A DNA stretch of 64,000 bases, taken from Lysinibacillus odysseyi 34hs-1 = NBRC 100172 (lineage in GTDB: Bacteria > Bacillota > Bacilli > Bacillales_A > Planococcaceae). Within the stretch, counting starts at the first letter, position 1. Each line of letters starts with the position of its first letter. The stretch lies in NCBI RefSeq assembly GCF_001591965.1, contig NZ_BCVX01000001.1, positions 62,001 through 126,000 on the forward strand, in the 5' to 3' direction. Positions 46,614 to 54,049 of the stretch are shown piece after piece. Under the pieces are notes generated by a model that was not told the DNA's origin, made no database searches, and was given only the letters and a program-made list of their open reading frames with translations. Position numbers and translations under genes: made by a program.

Positions 46614-47771
46614 ATGAGCCGCATTGAAACCGCGTTCGTCCACGGGGCAGTCAGAGAAGGCTATGCCGATAAAAAAGGTGCGGTCAATGTACCGATGTAC
46701 CTTTCCTCAACATTTCATCAGGAATCAATGGATGAATTCGGCGAATATGATTATGCACGTTCAGGCAATCCGACACGTGCTGCGCTTGAAAAAGCAATTG
46801 CCGAATTAGAAGGAGGCCACCGCGGTTTCGCTTTTGCTACAGGGATGGCTGCGGTATCCGCCTGCTTTATGACACTCTCAAAGGGCGATCATATTGTGAT
46901 TACTGAAGATGTGTACGGAGGGACATACCGTTTTGTGACAAAGGTGCTGCCGCGTTTTGGCATTACCCACACATTTGCCGATTTTACGGACCTGGACGCA
47001 GTACGTGCTGCCGTCACATCTGAGACAAAGCTGCTTTATATGGAGACACCATCGAATCCGACACTTGGCATTACCGATATCGAAGGCATTGTTGCCATCG
47101 CAGCAGAAATCGGTGCCCTCACATTCCTTGATAATACATTTATGACGCCGATCCATCAGCGGCCGATTGAGCTTGGGGTCGATGCTGTCATTCATAGTGC
47201 GACAAAATTTTTATCGGGCCATTCCGATATCGTAGCAGGCCTCGTGGTAACAAAGGATGCGGAACTAAGTGATCAAGTATATTTTATCCAAAATTCCTTC
47301 GGTTCCTGTCTTGGCGTACAGGATTCCTATACGTTGATCCAGAATATGAAGACAACAGCGGTGCGGTTTAATGAGTCAGCACGAGTAGCCAGTGTACTTG
47401 CTGCCTTTTTAGATAACCATCCGTTAGTCGAAAAAGTATACTATCCGGGACTTGCGAGCCACCCGGGAGCACATATCCACGAGAAGCAATCAACATCCGG
47501 CGGTGCTGTGCTTTCCTTTACACTCCCTTCCTATGAGGTGGCAAAAGCCTTTGTCGAAGCAATGCAAATTCCGGTATTTGCCGTTAGTCTCGGTGGAGTA
47601 GAATCGATCCTGTCGTACCCTGCCAAGATGAGCCATGCCGCGATGGAGCCGGAAGAACGTTTAAAACGCGGTATTACAGACGGTCTCCTCCGCTTTTCGG
47701 TAGGTTTGGAAAATGAATTTGACTTAATAGAAGATTTTACACAAGCCTTGGAGAAAGCATCCAAGCTGTAG
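46614..47771 (+). CDS. metC: Cystathionine beta-lyase
   Basis: PLP enzyme of 385 residues that cleaves cystathionine to homocysteine, pyruvate and ammonia. Motifs: FATGMAAVSACF, YGGTYRFV, METPSNPTLGITD, HSATKFLSGHSD with the PLP-binding Lys. The ATG is immediately adjacent to the metI stop, and GGAGGTG within the metI end serves as its ribosome binding site. Together the two enzymes complete transsulfuration from cysteine to homocysteine. Confidence 0.92.
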   Translation: MSRIETAFVHGAVREGYADKKGAVNVPMYLSSTFHQESMDEFGEYDYARSGNPTRAALEKAIAELEGGHRGFAFATGMAAVSACFMTLSKGDHIVITEDVYGGTYRFVTKVLPRFGITHTFADFTDLDAVRAAVTSETKLLYMETPSNPTLGITDIEGIVAIAAEIGALTFLDNTFMTPIHQRPIELGVDAVIHSATKFLSGHSDIVAGLVVTKDAELSDQVYFIQNSFGSCLGVQDSYTLIQNMKTTAVRFNESARVASVLAAFLDNHPLVEKVYYPGLASHPGAHIHEKQSTSGGAVLSFTLPSYEVAKAFVEAMQIPVFAVSLGGVESILSYPAKMSHAAMEPEERLKRGITDGLLRFSVGLENEFDLIEDFTQALEKASKL

Positions 47772-47776
47772 TAGTT

Positions 47777-47812
47777 GGCAGCCCCCTGCTTTAGGTGCGG
47801 CTGCTTTTTTAT
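47777..47812 (+). terminator. Terminator of metI-metC
   Basis: GGCAGCC / GGCTGC stem with a loop of about 17 bases, followed by six T. It lies six bases after the metC stop. Confidence 0.8.
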
Positions 47813-47815
47813 TTA

Positions 47816-47914
47816 TTGCGCGATTTTTGAGGGTTGATTGCGCGATTTTGGCTTTGTATTGCGCGATTTTTGAGGTCTATTGCGCGATTTTGGCTCCCTA
47901 TTGCGCGATTTGTA
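47816..47914 (+). repeat. Five-copy 21-bp repeat cluster with GCGCG cores
   Basis: TTGCGCGATTT occurs at 47816, 47838, 47859, 47880 and 47901, so spacing is 22, 21, 21, 21. The remaining bases alternate between two forms: copies 1 and 3 continue TTGAGG, copies 2 and 4 continue TGGCT, so a 42-bp higher-order unit is visible. It lies between the 3' ends of metC and the convergent SCO gene. A related three-copy cluster occurs in reverse orientation at 51968-52019. Confidence 0.9.
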
Positions 47915-47956
47915 CCTTTATGCCTACCACAATACTAATTTTTATCCTCTTTTACA

Positions 47957-47987
47957 TAAAAAAAGCTGCCACCTAGGTGACAGCTCC
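47957..47987 (-). terminator. Terminator of SCO gene
   Basis: On the minus strand GAGCTGTCACC / GGTGGCAGC with a two-base loop, followed by seven T. Confidence 0.88.
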
Positions 47988-47992
47988 ATTCC

Positions 47993-48610
47993 TTAATGAG
48001 ATCCTTCTTCGATTAATGTTTCCATATCAATGGCGATCGTATCATATGAGACACCATCTTCTTCTTCAGAGTAGCCTGTATAGTTTTTAACCACAATTCC
48101 ATTTTCATCTACAAGAGAAAACGTACTAGCATGCATTACCTGGTCTTGCTCTGGATCACTGGACTTTTTCACCGCGGATTTAAACGAGTCCCAGGCCAAT
48201 TGCTCAATGAATTTCTGGTCATAGCCTGTGACAAGATTCCATTTCGACTCATCAGGCACATCATAAAAGCTTAAATATTTAGCCAATACTTCAGGCGTAT
48301 CTGTTGCCGGGTCAACCGAGAAAGCGACGATATTGTAGTCTTCGACGCCCCGCTCCTTCAATGAAGCCTGTATTTCTGTCATGTTATACGTCATAGGAGA
48401 ACAGATTGTTGTACAATTCGTAAAGATAAACATCGCGAGCCACGGTTTACCTTTCAAGTCTTCTAACGATATTTCTTCTCCACGATGATTTGTTGCAGTG
48501 AAATTCTGGACTTCGTAATTTGTTGTTGCCTTAAATTTATAATTGCTGCATCCACTTACAACGGCTGCGACGAGCAGCAGTATAGCCGCTAGAACATATT
48601 TCTTTTTCAT
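47993..48610 (-). CDS. SCO1/SenC copper-chaperone lipoprotein
   Basis: Thioredoxin-fold lipoprotein of 205 residues that helps assemble the CuA site of cytochrome c oxidase. The lipobox ends at Cys 21. The copper site is Cys 66 and Cys 70 (TNCTTICSPM) plus His 160 (VMHASTF). It acts on the outer face of the membrane. Equivalent to YpmQ of Bacillus subtilis in layout. Monocistronic, convergent with metC; other respiratory maturation genes (ccdA-ccdC) lie 8 kb away. Confidence 0.9.
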   Translation of the reverse strand: MKKKYVLAAILLLVAAVVSGCSNYKFKATTNYEVQNFTATNHRGEEISLEDLKGKPWLAMFIFTNCTTICSPMTYNMTEIQASLKERGVEDYNIVAFSVDPATDTPEVLAKYLSFYDVPDESKWNLVTGYDQKFIEQLAWDSFKSAVKKSSDPEQDQVMHASTFSLVDENGIVVKNYTGYSEEEDGVSYDTIAIDMETLIEEGSH

Positions 48611-48723
48611 CTATCTCTCTCCACTTCTACCATCATTGTTTTCATCTTAACGAATTGTGTAAGAGAATACAATATGCCAGTCGTGAAGGCTTTCGGACAA
48701 ATATGTGAAACTTTATTTCACAA

Positions 48724-48849
48724 TCAGGACCGATTATCCAGCAGCGCGGTATGAATCGCATCAAGTTTATTTTCTATCCGGTATAGCAAATAAAACGACA
48801 CGACGATAGGAAAACCGATTTCCTGGATGAATGTGATCCATTGTTCCAT
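48724..48849 (-). CDS. YvrJ family small membrane protein
   Basis: Peptide of 41 residues with one membrane helix (ITFIQEIGFPIVVSFYLLYRIENKLD), matching the YvrJ family by its GFPIVVSFYLLYRIE core. The ribosome binding site GCAGGTGAG lies five bases before the ATG. It follows DUF1659 and DUF2922 genes, the usual company of YvrJ. A terminator hairpin stands between DUF2922 and this gene, so it probably receives only part of the upstream transcription. Function unknown. Confidence 0.8.
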   Translation of the reverse strand: MEQWITFIQEIGFPIVVSFYLLYRIENKLDAIHTALLDNRS

Positions 48850-48867
48850 TTTTCTCACCTGCCTTTA

Positions 48868-48898
48868 AAAAGCCGGCGGGCAACCCCACCGGCTTTCA
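48868..48898 (-). terminator. Hairpin between DUF2922 and yvrJ-like genes
   Basis: On the minus strand AAAGCCGGTGGGG / CCCGCCGGCTTTTT with a short loop. Strong intrinsic terminator located inside the three-gene cassette. Confidence 0.85.
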
Positions 48899-48900
48899 TA

Positions 48901-49119
48901 TTAGTTCATATCAAATTCCGTTACCTCACGTTCGACGATGCGGGCGGATTTCCTTGCCGCTATAACTGCGCCTTCACGTGAAAAAGCATTTGCTGCGACG
49001 ATTGCCTGCATGGCACTGTTGACTTCAGCAGCTGTTAAGCCGGCTTTCGGACTCGGAACCGAAAGCGTCAATGACTTGCCATCCGCTAGTTCAAATACCA
49101 GTTCCAACACTTGATTCAT
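48901..49119 (-). CDS. DUF2922 protein
   Basis: Protein of 72 residues beginning LELVFELADGKSLTLSVPSPKAGLTAAEVNSAM, a DUF2922 hallmark. Members are small strand-helix proteins without known function, almost always found after a DUF1659 gene. GAGGAGGTGACGTC precedes the ATG. Second gene of the cassette. Confidence 0.85.
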   Translation of the reverse strand: MNQVLELVFELADGKSLTLSVPSPKAGLTAAEVNSAMQAIVAANAFSREGAVIAARKSARIVEREVTEFDMN

Positions 49120-49149
49120 GACGTCACCTCCTCTCTAGTAAAGCGATCA

Positions 49150-49365
49150 TTAGACGATAATCTGCTTTTCTGTTTTTTCCACATCAGCTGGTGTATAGCT
49201 TGTCAATCCGCTGATTGCCTGTGCTACTTGCTGCAGCTGCTCTGCTGTTGCCTGATCGGTTACATTGCGGTACGTCACTCTCTTGAAGATTGATTTACCC
49301 TCTGCATCTACCCCTGTAAAGAAATTTACAGTTAATGCAGCCTGTTGAAATTGAAATGCTGGCAT
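49150..49365 (-). CDS. DUF1659 protein
   Basis: Protein of 71 residues with the DUF1659 pattern (FKRVTYRNVTDQATAEQLQQVAQAISGLTSY). The function is unknown. First gene of the DUF1659-DUF2922-YvrJ cassette; GGGGGGAGGAAGG lies just before the ATG. Confidence 0.85.
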   Translation of the reverse strand: MPAFQFQQAALTVNFFTGVDAEGKSIFKRVTYRNVTDQATAEQLQQVAQAISGLTSYTPADVEKTEKQIIV

Positions 49366-49486
49366 CCTTCCTCCCCCCTTTCACTAACTACTATCGAAAT
49401 TCGTCACATAAAAAGGGACATTGCTAATGAAAAAAGTGTTCAAAACTCTTATAATAATTTCTAGAGATAGTAAAGAGGTGAAGATA

Positions 49487-49918
49487 TTGGCTTTAACTGG
49501 ATGGTTTTTATGGTTTATCTTATTTTGGGTTGTCATCTTGATTACCCTTATGGGAATCGGCGGCTTTTTCATGTTCCGAAAATTCCTGAAAGCATTGCCG
49601 AAAGCGGACGGAAAATCGGATTTGGACTGGCAGGAGTTTTATTTGGACAAGACGATCCACCTGTGGGGTGAAGATTCGAAGGCACTGCTTGCGGAATTGA
49701 CAGCACCGGTTCCGGAGCTTTTCCGACAGGTCGCTAAAGAAAAAATCGCAGGCAAAATCGGAGAGCTGGCACTAGAAGAACGTGCTTCCTCCATTACGCA
49801 GGATTTGATAATACGCGGCTATATTCAGGCAACACCAAAACGTGATCATAAATTTTTACGAAAAAAATTAGATCAGATGCAAATTGACATTTCCTCTTAT
49901 GAACATTTGTTTGAGTAG
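49487..49918 (+). CDS. DUF2621 (YneK-like) membrane protein
   Basis: Protein of 143 residues with one N-terminal membrane segment (WFLWFILFWVVILITLMGIGGFFMF) and a conserved soluble part (LDWQEFYLDKTIHLWGEDSKALLAELTAPVPELFR). It matches the YneK/DUF2621 family, encoded beside ccdA-ccdB-ccdC in Bacillus subtilis; here it lies about 6 kb from those genes. The start is TTG at 49487, after AAGAGGTGA with about five to seven bases spacing. The upstream part of the frame from 49421 is not translated in my view. Confidence 0.75.
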   Translation: MALTGWFLWFILFWVVILITLMGIGGFFMFRKFLKALPKADGKSDLDWQEFYLDKTIHLWGEDSKALLAELTAPVPELFRQVAKEKIAGKIGELALEERASSITQDLIIRGYIQATPKRDHKFLRKKLDQMQIDISSYEHLFE

Positions 49919-49999
49919 AACGTTGCACAGTGAGAAATAGCTTACAGAAAGACTCAGCCAAGATCGGTCGGGGCTGGAAGAATAATAATGCATCTCGCT

Positions 50000-50045
50000 A
50001 AAAGGCACATTCCACACAGTAATCAGTGGTGAATGTGCCTTTTTT
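50000..50045 (+). terminator. Terminator of DUF2621 gene
   Basis: AAAGGCACATTC / GAATGTGCCTTTTTT with a loop of about 18 bases that can itself pair CCAC with GTGG. Confidence 0.85.
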
Positions 50046-50080
50046 ATTGTCTAATTTTTCAGGCTGTCTGCTTGCCTTCC

Positions 50081-50557
50081 TTACAGCCTCTTTACAAGCT
50101 GCAGCTCATCTTGCAGTGGTATCCCGTATTCGCCGATCAGCGGGATAGACGGCTTGACTTTCCGTGCGTCTGTTACAGCATTCGGGAAAATCAAGCACAG
50201 CCTATAGCCTCTTTTTTGATAAAATTTCAGGGCGTTCAAATTATCATTCGTTGTCAGTAACGTAATTTGTTTTATATTCTCAGCTTGTGCCAGCTGTTCT
50301 GTGCGTTCAAGGAGCATACTTCCGATTCCTTGTCCCTCAAGGAGACTATCGAGTGAAATGATTTCAACCTCTGTTTCTTTTCTATCAAATGTAATTAACC
50401 CGATTATCTCCCCTTTTTCATCCAATGCCGCAAACCCGTCCAGCGCTGCGCAATTATACACTCCGCTTGATACAACCATTTCGCTGCTTCCCCACTGTTC
50501 AATGAAAAAACGATTAACCGTGTCTGCCTGTTTTTCCTCTATCCTGATAATTTGCAT
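50081..50557 (-). CDS. GNAT family acetyltransferase
   Basis: N-acetyltransferase of 158 residues. The acetyl-CoA loop is LEGQGIGSMLLERTEQLA (Q/R-x-x-G-x-G/A type), and NDNLNALKFYQKRGYRL is the usual C-terminal motif. The substrate is unknown. AAAGGAAGAG lies before the ATG at 50557; the frame to 50590 is untranslated. Monocistronic, convergent with the DUF2621 gene. Confidence 0.85.
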   Translation of the reverse strand: MQIIRIEEKQADTVNRFFIEQWGSSEMVVSSGVYNCAALDGFAALDEKGEIIGLITFDRKETEVEIISLDSLLEGQGIGSMLLERTEQLAQAENIKQITLLTTNDNLNALKFYQKRGYRLCLIFPNAVTDARKVKPSIPLIGEYGIPLQDELQLVKRL

Positions 50558-50665
50558 CCATCTCTTCCTTTCTGTATGTAAGATTTCCAATATTGAAACT
50601 TTTCATTATAGAGCTCGCATCTATAATAGTATTATATTGGAAAAAGTTTACGGGGAGGAAATGAA

Positions 50666-51931
50666 ATGTTAGAAGCATTTAAGGAAATCGTAAAAACGAT
50701 GCACAATGATTACGCAGGGTATGTCGACAAAAAGGGCTGTGACCGGCCTGATGTATTTGTTGAACAGCTAACAAGCCTTCAAGAGAATGGTGAGTTGACT
50801 GACGAAGCGTTTATTGCCATTGTAGAGGACTATTTATTGGATTTTAACGACAAGCATATTTTCTTTTTCCACCCTGATTTACAGCAAAATACCCTTTCCT
50901 ATTGAGGGTTTCAAGTTAGAAGATATGAGGACAAGCTTTATGTGACAAAGGTAGATGAGGAACAGCGGCTGGAGCTTGGCAGCGTTTTTACTGGCATTGG
51001 CGGACTGTCTATCCCTGATCTGAAAAACAAACACGCCATGCTTCTTAATGAAAGCCATCCGGAACGTGAAAACTGGACAGCCATTTTCTCTTATTATGAA
51101 TTTGTTGAGTTAGAAGGCAGCGATGATAAAATGTTTCCACTGCATTTTTATAAAAAACCGCCTTATGTACCGGTATACACCATCAATCAACGAGACGAAT
51201 CGACGGTGTGCCTGACGATGACCGATTTTAACAATCCGGATGCGATTGTTTCATTAATAAATGAACATAAAAACCTGCTGGAAAAAGCAGAAAACTGGAT
51301 TATTGACGTGCGGCTGAATAACGGCGGCAGTGATACGAGCTTTTTCCCCCTTCTGCCGTATATCGCTCCTCTCGAAGGAATGGATGTTTCACCTGAGGAC
51401 TCCATGCTGTTTCTTTGCACGGAGGCAAATACCGAAAGAAGGCTAGCAGAATTTGAAGAAATGATGCAACAAATTGAGGACGAAGAAACACAAAGGGTGT
51501 TACAGATCTTCCAAAGGGAGATGGTAAAAAATAAAGGAAAAGGGTTTGCGGAATTTGATTTTTTGGATATACAGCCTGATTCCTTTATGAAAGGGAATGC
51601 TTTCCCTAAACGAGTCATCGTTTTATCTGATACGTTTTGCGGCAGCTCAGGTGACTCCTTTGTGGAAATCTGCAAAAAGTCATCAAAAGTAACGGTGATT
51701 GGCCGTGCAACGATGGGCGTAAATGATTATGCAAACCTTGCGACACAGACATGGGATAGCGGCTTCGTTTTGAAATACCCTACCTCCAGACTTTCAAGAA
51801 TCGATGAAGGGAATGGTATGACAGGTGTAGGGATTCTCCCCCATATTCATATACCGTGGACACCAGATCATTTGCGGGAAGATATCGATATGGAGCATGC
51901 TTTAAATCTCCTGAAATTACCGGTCATTTAG
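50666..51931 (+). pseudogene. S41 family peptidase interrupted by in-frame TGA
   Basis: One continuous reading frame of 421 codons broken only by TGA at 50903-50905. Codons before it encode 79 residues ending DLQQNTLSY; codons after continue at once with GFQVRRYEDKLYVTKV in the same frame. The downstream part has the S41 core (WIIDVRLNNGGSDTSF) and the nucleophile region LSDTFCGSSGDSFV. No frameshift is needed, so this is a nonsense mutation (CGA to TGA would fit) or a sequencing error. A GTG at 50942 could restart a 329-residue product. GGGGAGG precedes the ATG at 50666. Confidence 0.75.
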
Positions 51932-51967
51932 AGAGAAAGTTATCATCCCTGCAGGCCTAAAGTTTGG

Positions 51968-52019
51968 ATTCGCACAATAGATCCTCTAATTCGCGTAATA
52001 CAACTTAAAATTCGCGCAA
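51968..52019 (-). repeat. Three-copy 21-bp repeat cluster, reverse orientation
   Basis: On the minus strand TTGCGCGAAT, TTACGCGAAT and TTGTGCGAAT begin at 52019, 51998 and 51977, exactly 21 bases apart. The core and period match the cluster at 47816-47914, though the copies are more degenerate. It lies between the 3' ends of the S41 gene and the convergent VOC gene. Confidence 0.8.
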
Positions 52020-52040
52020 ACCATATAAGTATTGCATAAA

Positions 52041-52081
52041 AATGAGCAGCCCCTTCTAAAAAAGAGAGGCCGCTCATTTTC
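52041..52081. terminator. Imperfect terminator between convergent genes
   Basis: AAAATGAGC-AG-CC and GG-CC-GCTCATTTT form an interrupted stem with a loop of about 20 bases. It could serve either the S41 gene or the VOC gene. Confidence 0.55.
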
Positions 52082-52134
52082 CATATCGAAAAAGGCTTCT
52101 AGTGAATTAAAGAATCGTAGAAAAATACCCTTTT

Positions 52135-52569
52135 TTATTCGCATGCAGAGGTTTTATCATGTTCCTGCTGCTTTTTAATATGGTCTGAGTGGAACGGGGA
52201 ACCCTCTTCCTCATTCACGACACTGAACGGGTTACCGTCCGGGTCATAAAAATCAAAGCCTTTCATGTCGCCGAATTCCTCAATTTCAGTCGTTACAACT
52301 CCATTTGCATTCAATTGCCGATGGACCGCTTCAATATCCTGCACGACAAAATTATAATACACATTTCTTCTTTTTCCCTTTATGACAAACTCCGTTGGCT
52401 GCGGTGTGTCCACTTGAACAAGTGCCAGCTGCGCAGAGCCGCTCGGAAAATAAAATCCTGCCCCCTCCTCCCAGCTATCAATCTTTTTGACTCCGAGATT
52501 GCTTTCATACCAAACGGTTGATTTTTGAATGTCTGTCACAGGGATAAATATACTGCCAATTGTAAACAT
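52135..52569 (-). CDS. VOC family (glyoxalase-like) protein
   Basis: Single-module vicinal-oxygen-chelate protein of 144 residues. It starts IGSIFIPVTDIQKSTVWYESNLGVKK and contains FDFYDPDGNPFSVV, with a probable metal-binding Glu in this set. The substrate is unknown. GAAGGAGAG precedes the ATG. It is divergent from the sigma factor gene. Confidence 0.82.
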   Translation of the reverse strand: MFTIGSIFIPVTDIQKSTVWYESNLGVKKIDSWEEGAGFYFPSGSAQLALVQVDTPQPTEFVIKGKRRNVYYNFVVQDIEAVHRQLNANGVVTTEIEEFGDMKGFDFYDPDGNPFSVVNEEEGSPFHSDHIKKQQEHDKTSACE

Positions 52570-52661
52570 ACGATCTCTCCTTCACATGGTATTCTTATGT
52601 ATAACGGATTGCCGAGCAGGAAAGTTACATTTTTATAAATTTTTTGAAAGGTTGTGACCCG

Positions 52662-53309
52662 ATGGCATGGGAAGTTACAGAAGCTGAGATGAAGAAGCTA
52701 TACCGATATTGTTTAAAGCTGTCTCATTCGCCCTGGACAGCAGAGGACCTCGTACAGGAGACACTGCTGAAAGTGATCAAGTTACAAAGCGCCGAGCCTG
52801 ACAGAACACTTACTTTCTCTTTTCTCTATACGATTGCCAAAAACCTTTTCATCGATGAAAAAAGAAAACAGCGGGATGTTTTCTCCGTTGAGGAGGATTT
52901 CTACGGTGAAGCGAGCAGTCTTATTGAATATGACAGCCTGATAGATATTCTTTTATCTACACTACCTTTAAAGCAGGCGATGCTTCTTACATTAAAGGAC
53001 GTATTCGGATTCACTTCTAAAGAAATTGCGGCGATGCTACGGACAAGCGATGAGTCGGTTAAAACAGCGCTTCACAGAACTAGAAACAAATTAAAGACTG
53101 TACAGCTGGAAGAGGTACATGTAACGATTCCAAACAATCAGTTGATCACCTCTTTATCTACCGCAATAAAGAAAGCGAATCCGCAGCAAATATTTCTCTA
53201 TTACCGCCAACTGGAAGCACGGCATTTTCAGGTTAGAAGAACAGAAGGAAGCGCTGTCTGTCATATTATCGACCCTGACGGAAATATATTGGAATTATAT
53301 TGCTTTTAA
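52662..53309 (+). CDS. ECF-like sigma factor with C-terminal extension
   Basis: RNA polymerase sigma factor of 215 residues. Region 2 covers about residues 10-75 (YCLKLSHSPWTAEDLVQETLLKVIKL, FLYTIAKNLFIDEKRKQ), and region 4 about 95-145 (LPLKQAMLLTLKDVFGFTSKEIAAML, VKTALHRTRNKL). A tail of about 65 residues follows and ends HIIDPDGNILELYCF, resembling the last strand of VOC domains. No anti-sigma gene is adjacent, so the tail may control activity (inference). The ATG at 52662 follows GAAAGG by ten bases; the in-frame TTG at 52644 lies before that site. Confidence 0.8.
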   Translation: MAWEVTEAEMKKLYRYCLKLSHSPWTAEDLVQETLLKVIKLQSAEPDRTLTFSFLYTIAKNLFIDEKRKQRDVFSVEEDFYGEASSLIEYDSLIDILLSTLPLKQAMLLTLKDVFGFTSKEIAAMLRTSDESVKTALHRTRNKLKTVQLEEVHVTIPNNQLITSLSTAIKKANPQQIFLYYRQLEARHFQVRRTEGSAVCHIIDPDGNILELYCF

Positions 53310-53340
53310 TGTAAAATGAAAATACTTACAGTTGAGAGGA

Positions 53341-53382
53341 ATGATGGCAATGAAAACGACAAAAAAAGTGATTGAAAAGTAG
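53341..53382 (+). CDS. Putative 13-residue leader peptide of GNAT gene
   Basis: Short frame MMAMKTTKKVIEK with GAGAGG just upstream of the ATG cluster. Its last codons (GATTGAAAAG, 53370-53379) can pair with CTTTTCAATC at 53396-53405. The latter overlaps a sequence that can instead pair with the ribosome binding site of the next gene. This arrangement suggests translational attenuation. It could also be chance. Confidence 0.4.
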   Translation: MMAMKTTKKVIEK

Positions 53383-53435
53383 GAAAAACTCTTCTCTTTT
53401 CAATCGTACAACTATGAATCTACATGAAAAGAGGA
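53370..53435 (+). promoter_or_regulatory. Alternative hairpins covering GNAT ribosome binding site
   Basis: Strand 1 is 53370-53379, strand 2 is 53392-53405, strand 3 is 53425-53435 (TGAAAAGAGGA, containing the ribosome binding site). Strands 1 and 2 form a ten-pair helix; strands 2 and 3 form an 11-pair helix with one G-U. They are mutually exclusive. Confidence 0.45.
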
Positions 53436-53440
53436 AATGT

Positions 53441-53992
53441 ATGTATACAGTACGGGAAGTAACGATTCGCCCCATTACAAAAAACGATCTCCCAAGACTA
53501 TGGGAGCTGATTTACAAAGATGAACAGCCGGAATGGAAAAAGTGGGACGCCCCCTACTATCCGCATCAAGCGATGAGCTATGAGGACTTTCTGCCACAAG
53601 GAGAAAAATGGATTGGTCTCGAAAATTTCTGGGTGATTGAAGTGAAAAATATCGTCCGCGGTATTGTTTCGTATTATTGGGAGCATGAGTACTCCAAATG
53701 GCTGGAGATCGGGATAGTCTTCCACGAAGCTGGCACTTGGGGAAAAGGCCTAGGCACAACAGCACTGCGTTTATGGATTGACCATCTCTTCGCTACGATG
53801 CCGCTTGTCCGTGTAGGCTTTTCTACTTGGTCCGGCAATGAACGCATGATGCGTGTCGGCGAAAAGCTTGGCATGCAGCTGGAAGCAAGAATCCGTAAAG
53901 CCCGCTATTATGACGGGCAATACTACGATTCGATCCGTATGGGTGTTTTACGGGAAGAGTGGGAGAAGAATATCATACAAGCTCAGTCTTGA
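53441..53992 (+). CDS. GNAT acetyltransferase, RimJ/RimL-like
   Basis: N-acetyltransferase of 183 residues: VTIRPITKNDLPRLWELIY at the start, the acetyl-CoA loop GTWGKGLGTTALRLWIDHLF, and STWSGNERMMRVGEKLGMQLEARIRKARYYDGQYYDSI typical of the RimL-like subgroup that also includes aminoglycoside or peptide acetyltransferases. Substrate unknown. AGAGGAAATGT precedes the ATG at 53441. The gene is preceded by a short leader frame and competing hairpins. Confidence 0.82.
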   Translation: MYTVREVTIRPITKNDLPRLWELIYKDEQPEWKKWDAPYYPHQAMSYEDFLPQGEKWIGLENFWVIEVKNIVRGIVSYYWEHEYSKWLEIGIVFHEAGTWGKGLGTTALRLWIDHLFATMPLVRVGFSTWSGNERMMRVGEKLGMQLEARIRKARYYDGQYYDSIRMGVLREEWEKNIIQAQS

Positions 53993-54017
53993 TTTGAAAG
54001 GGCTACATGTATAAAGG

Positions 54018-54048
54018 AAGCAGATGTCAAAAGGCATCTGCTTTGTTG
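54018..54048 (+). terminator. Terminator of GNAT gene
   Basis: GCAGATG / CATCTGC stem with loop TCAAAAGG, followed by TTTGTTGTTT. Confidence 0.8.
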
Positions 54049-54049
54049 T

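Noticed and set aside
47816-52019. CRISPR array
   Set aside because: The repeat period is only 21 bp, inter-core segments are similar between copies, and no cas gene is nearby.
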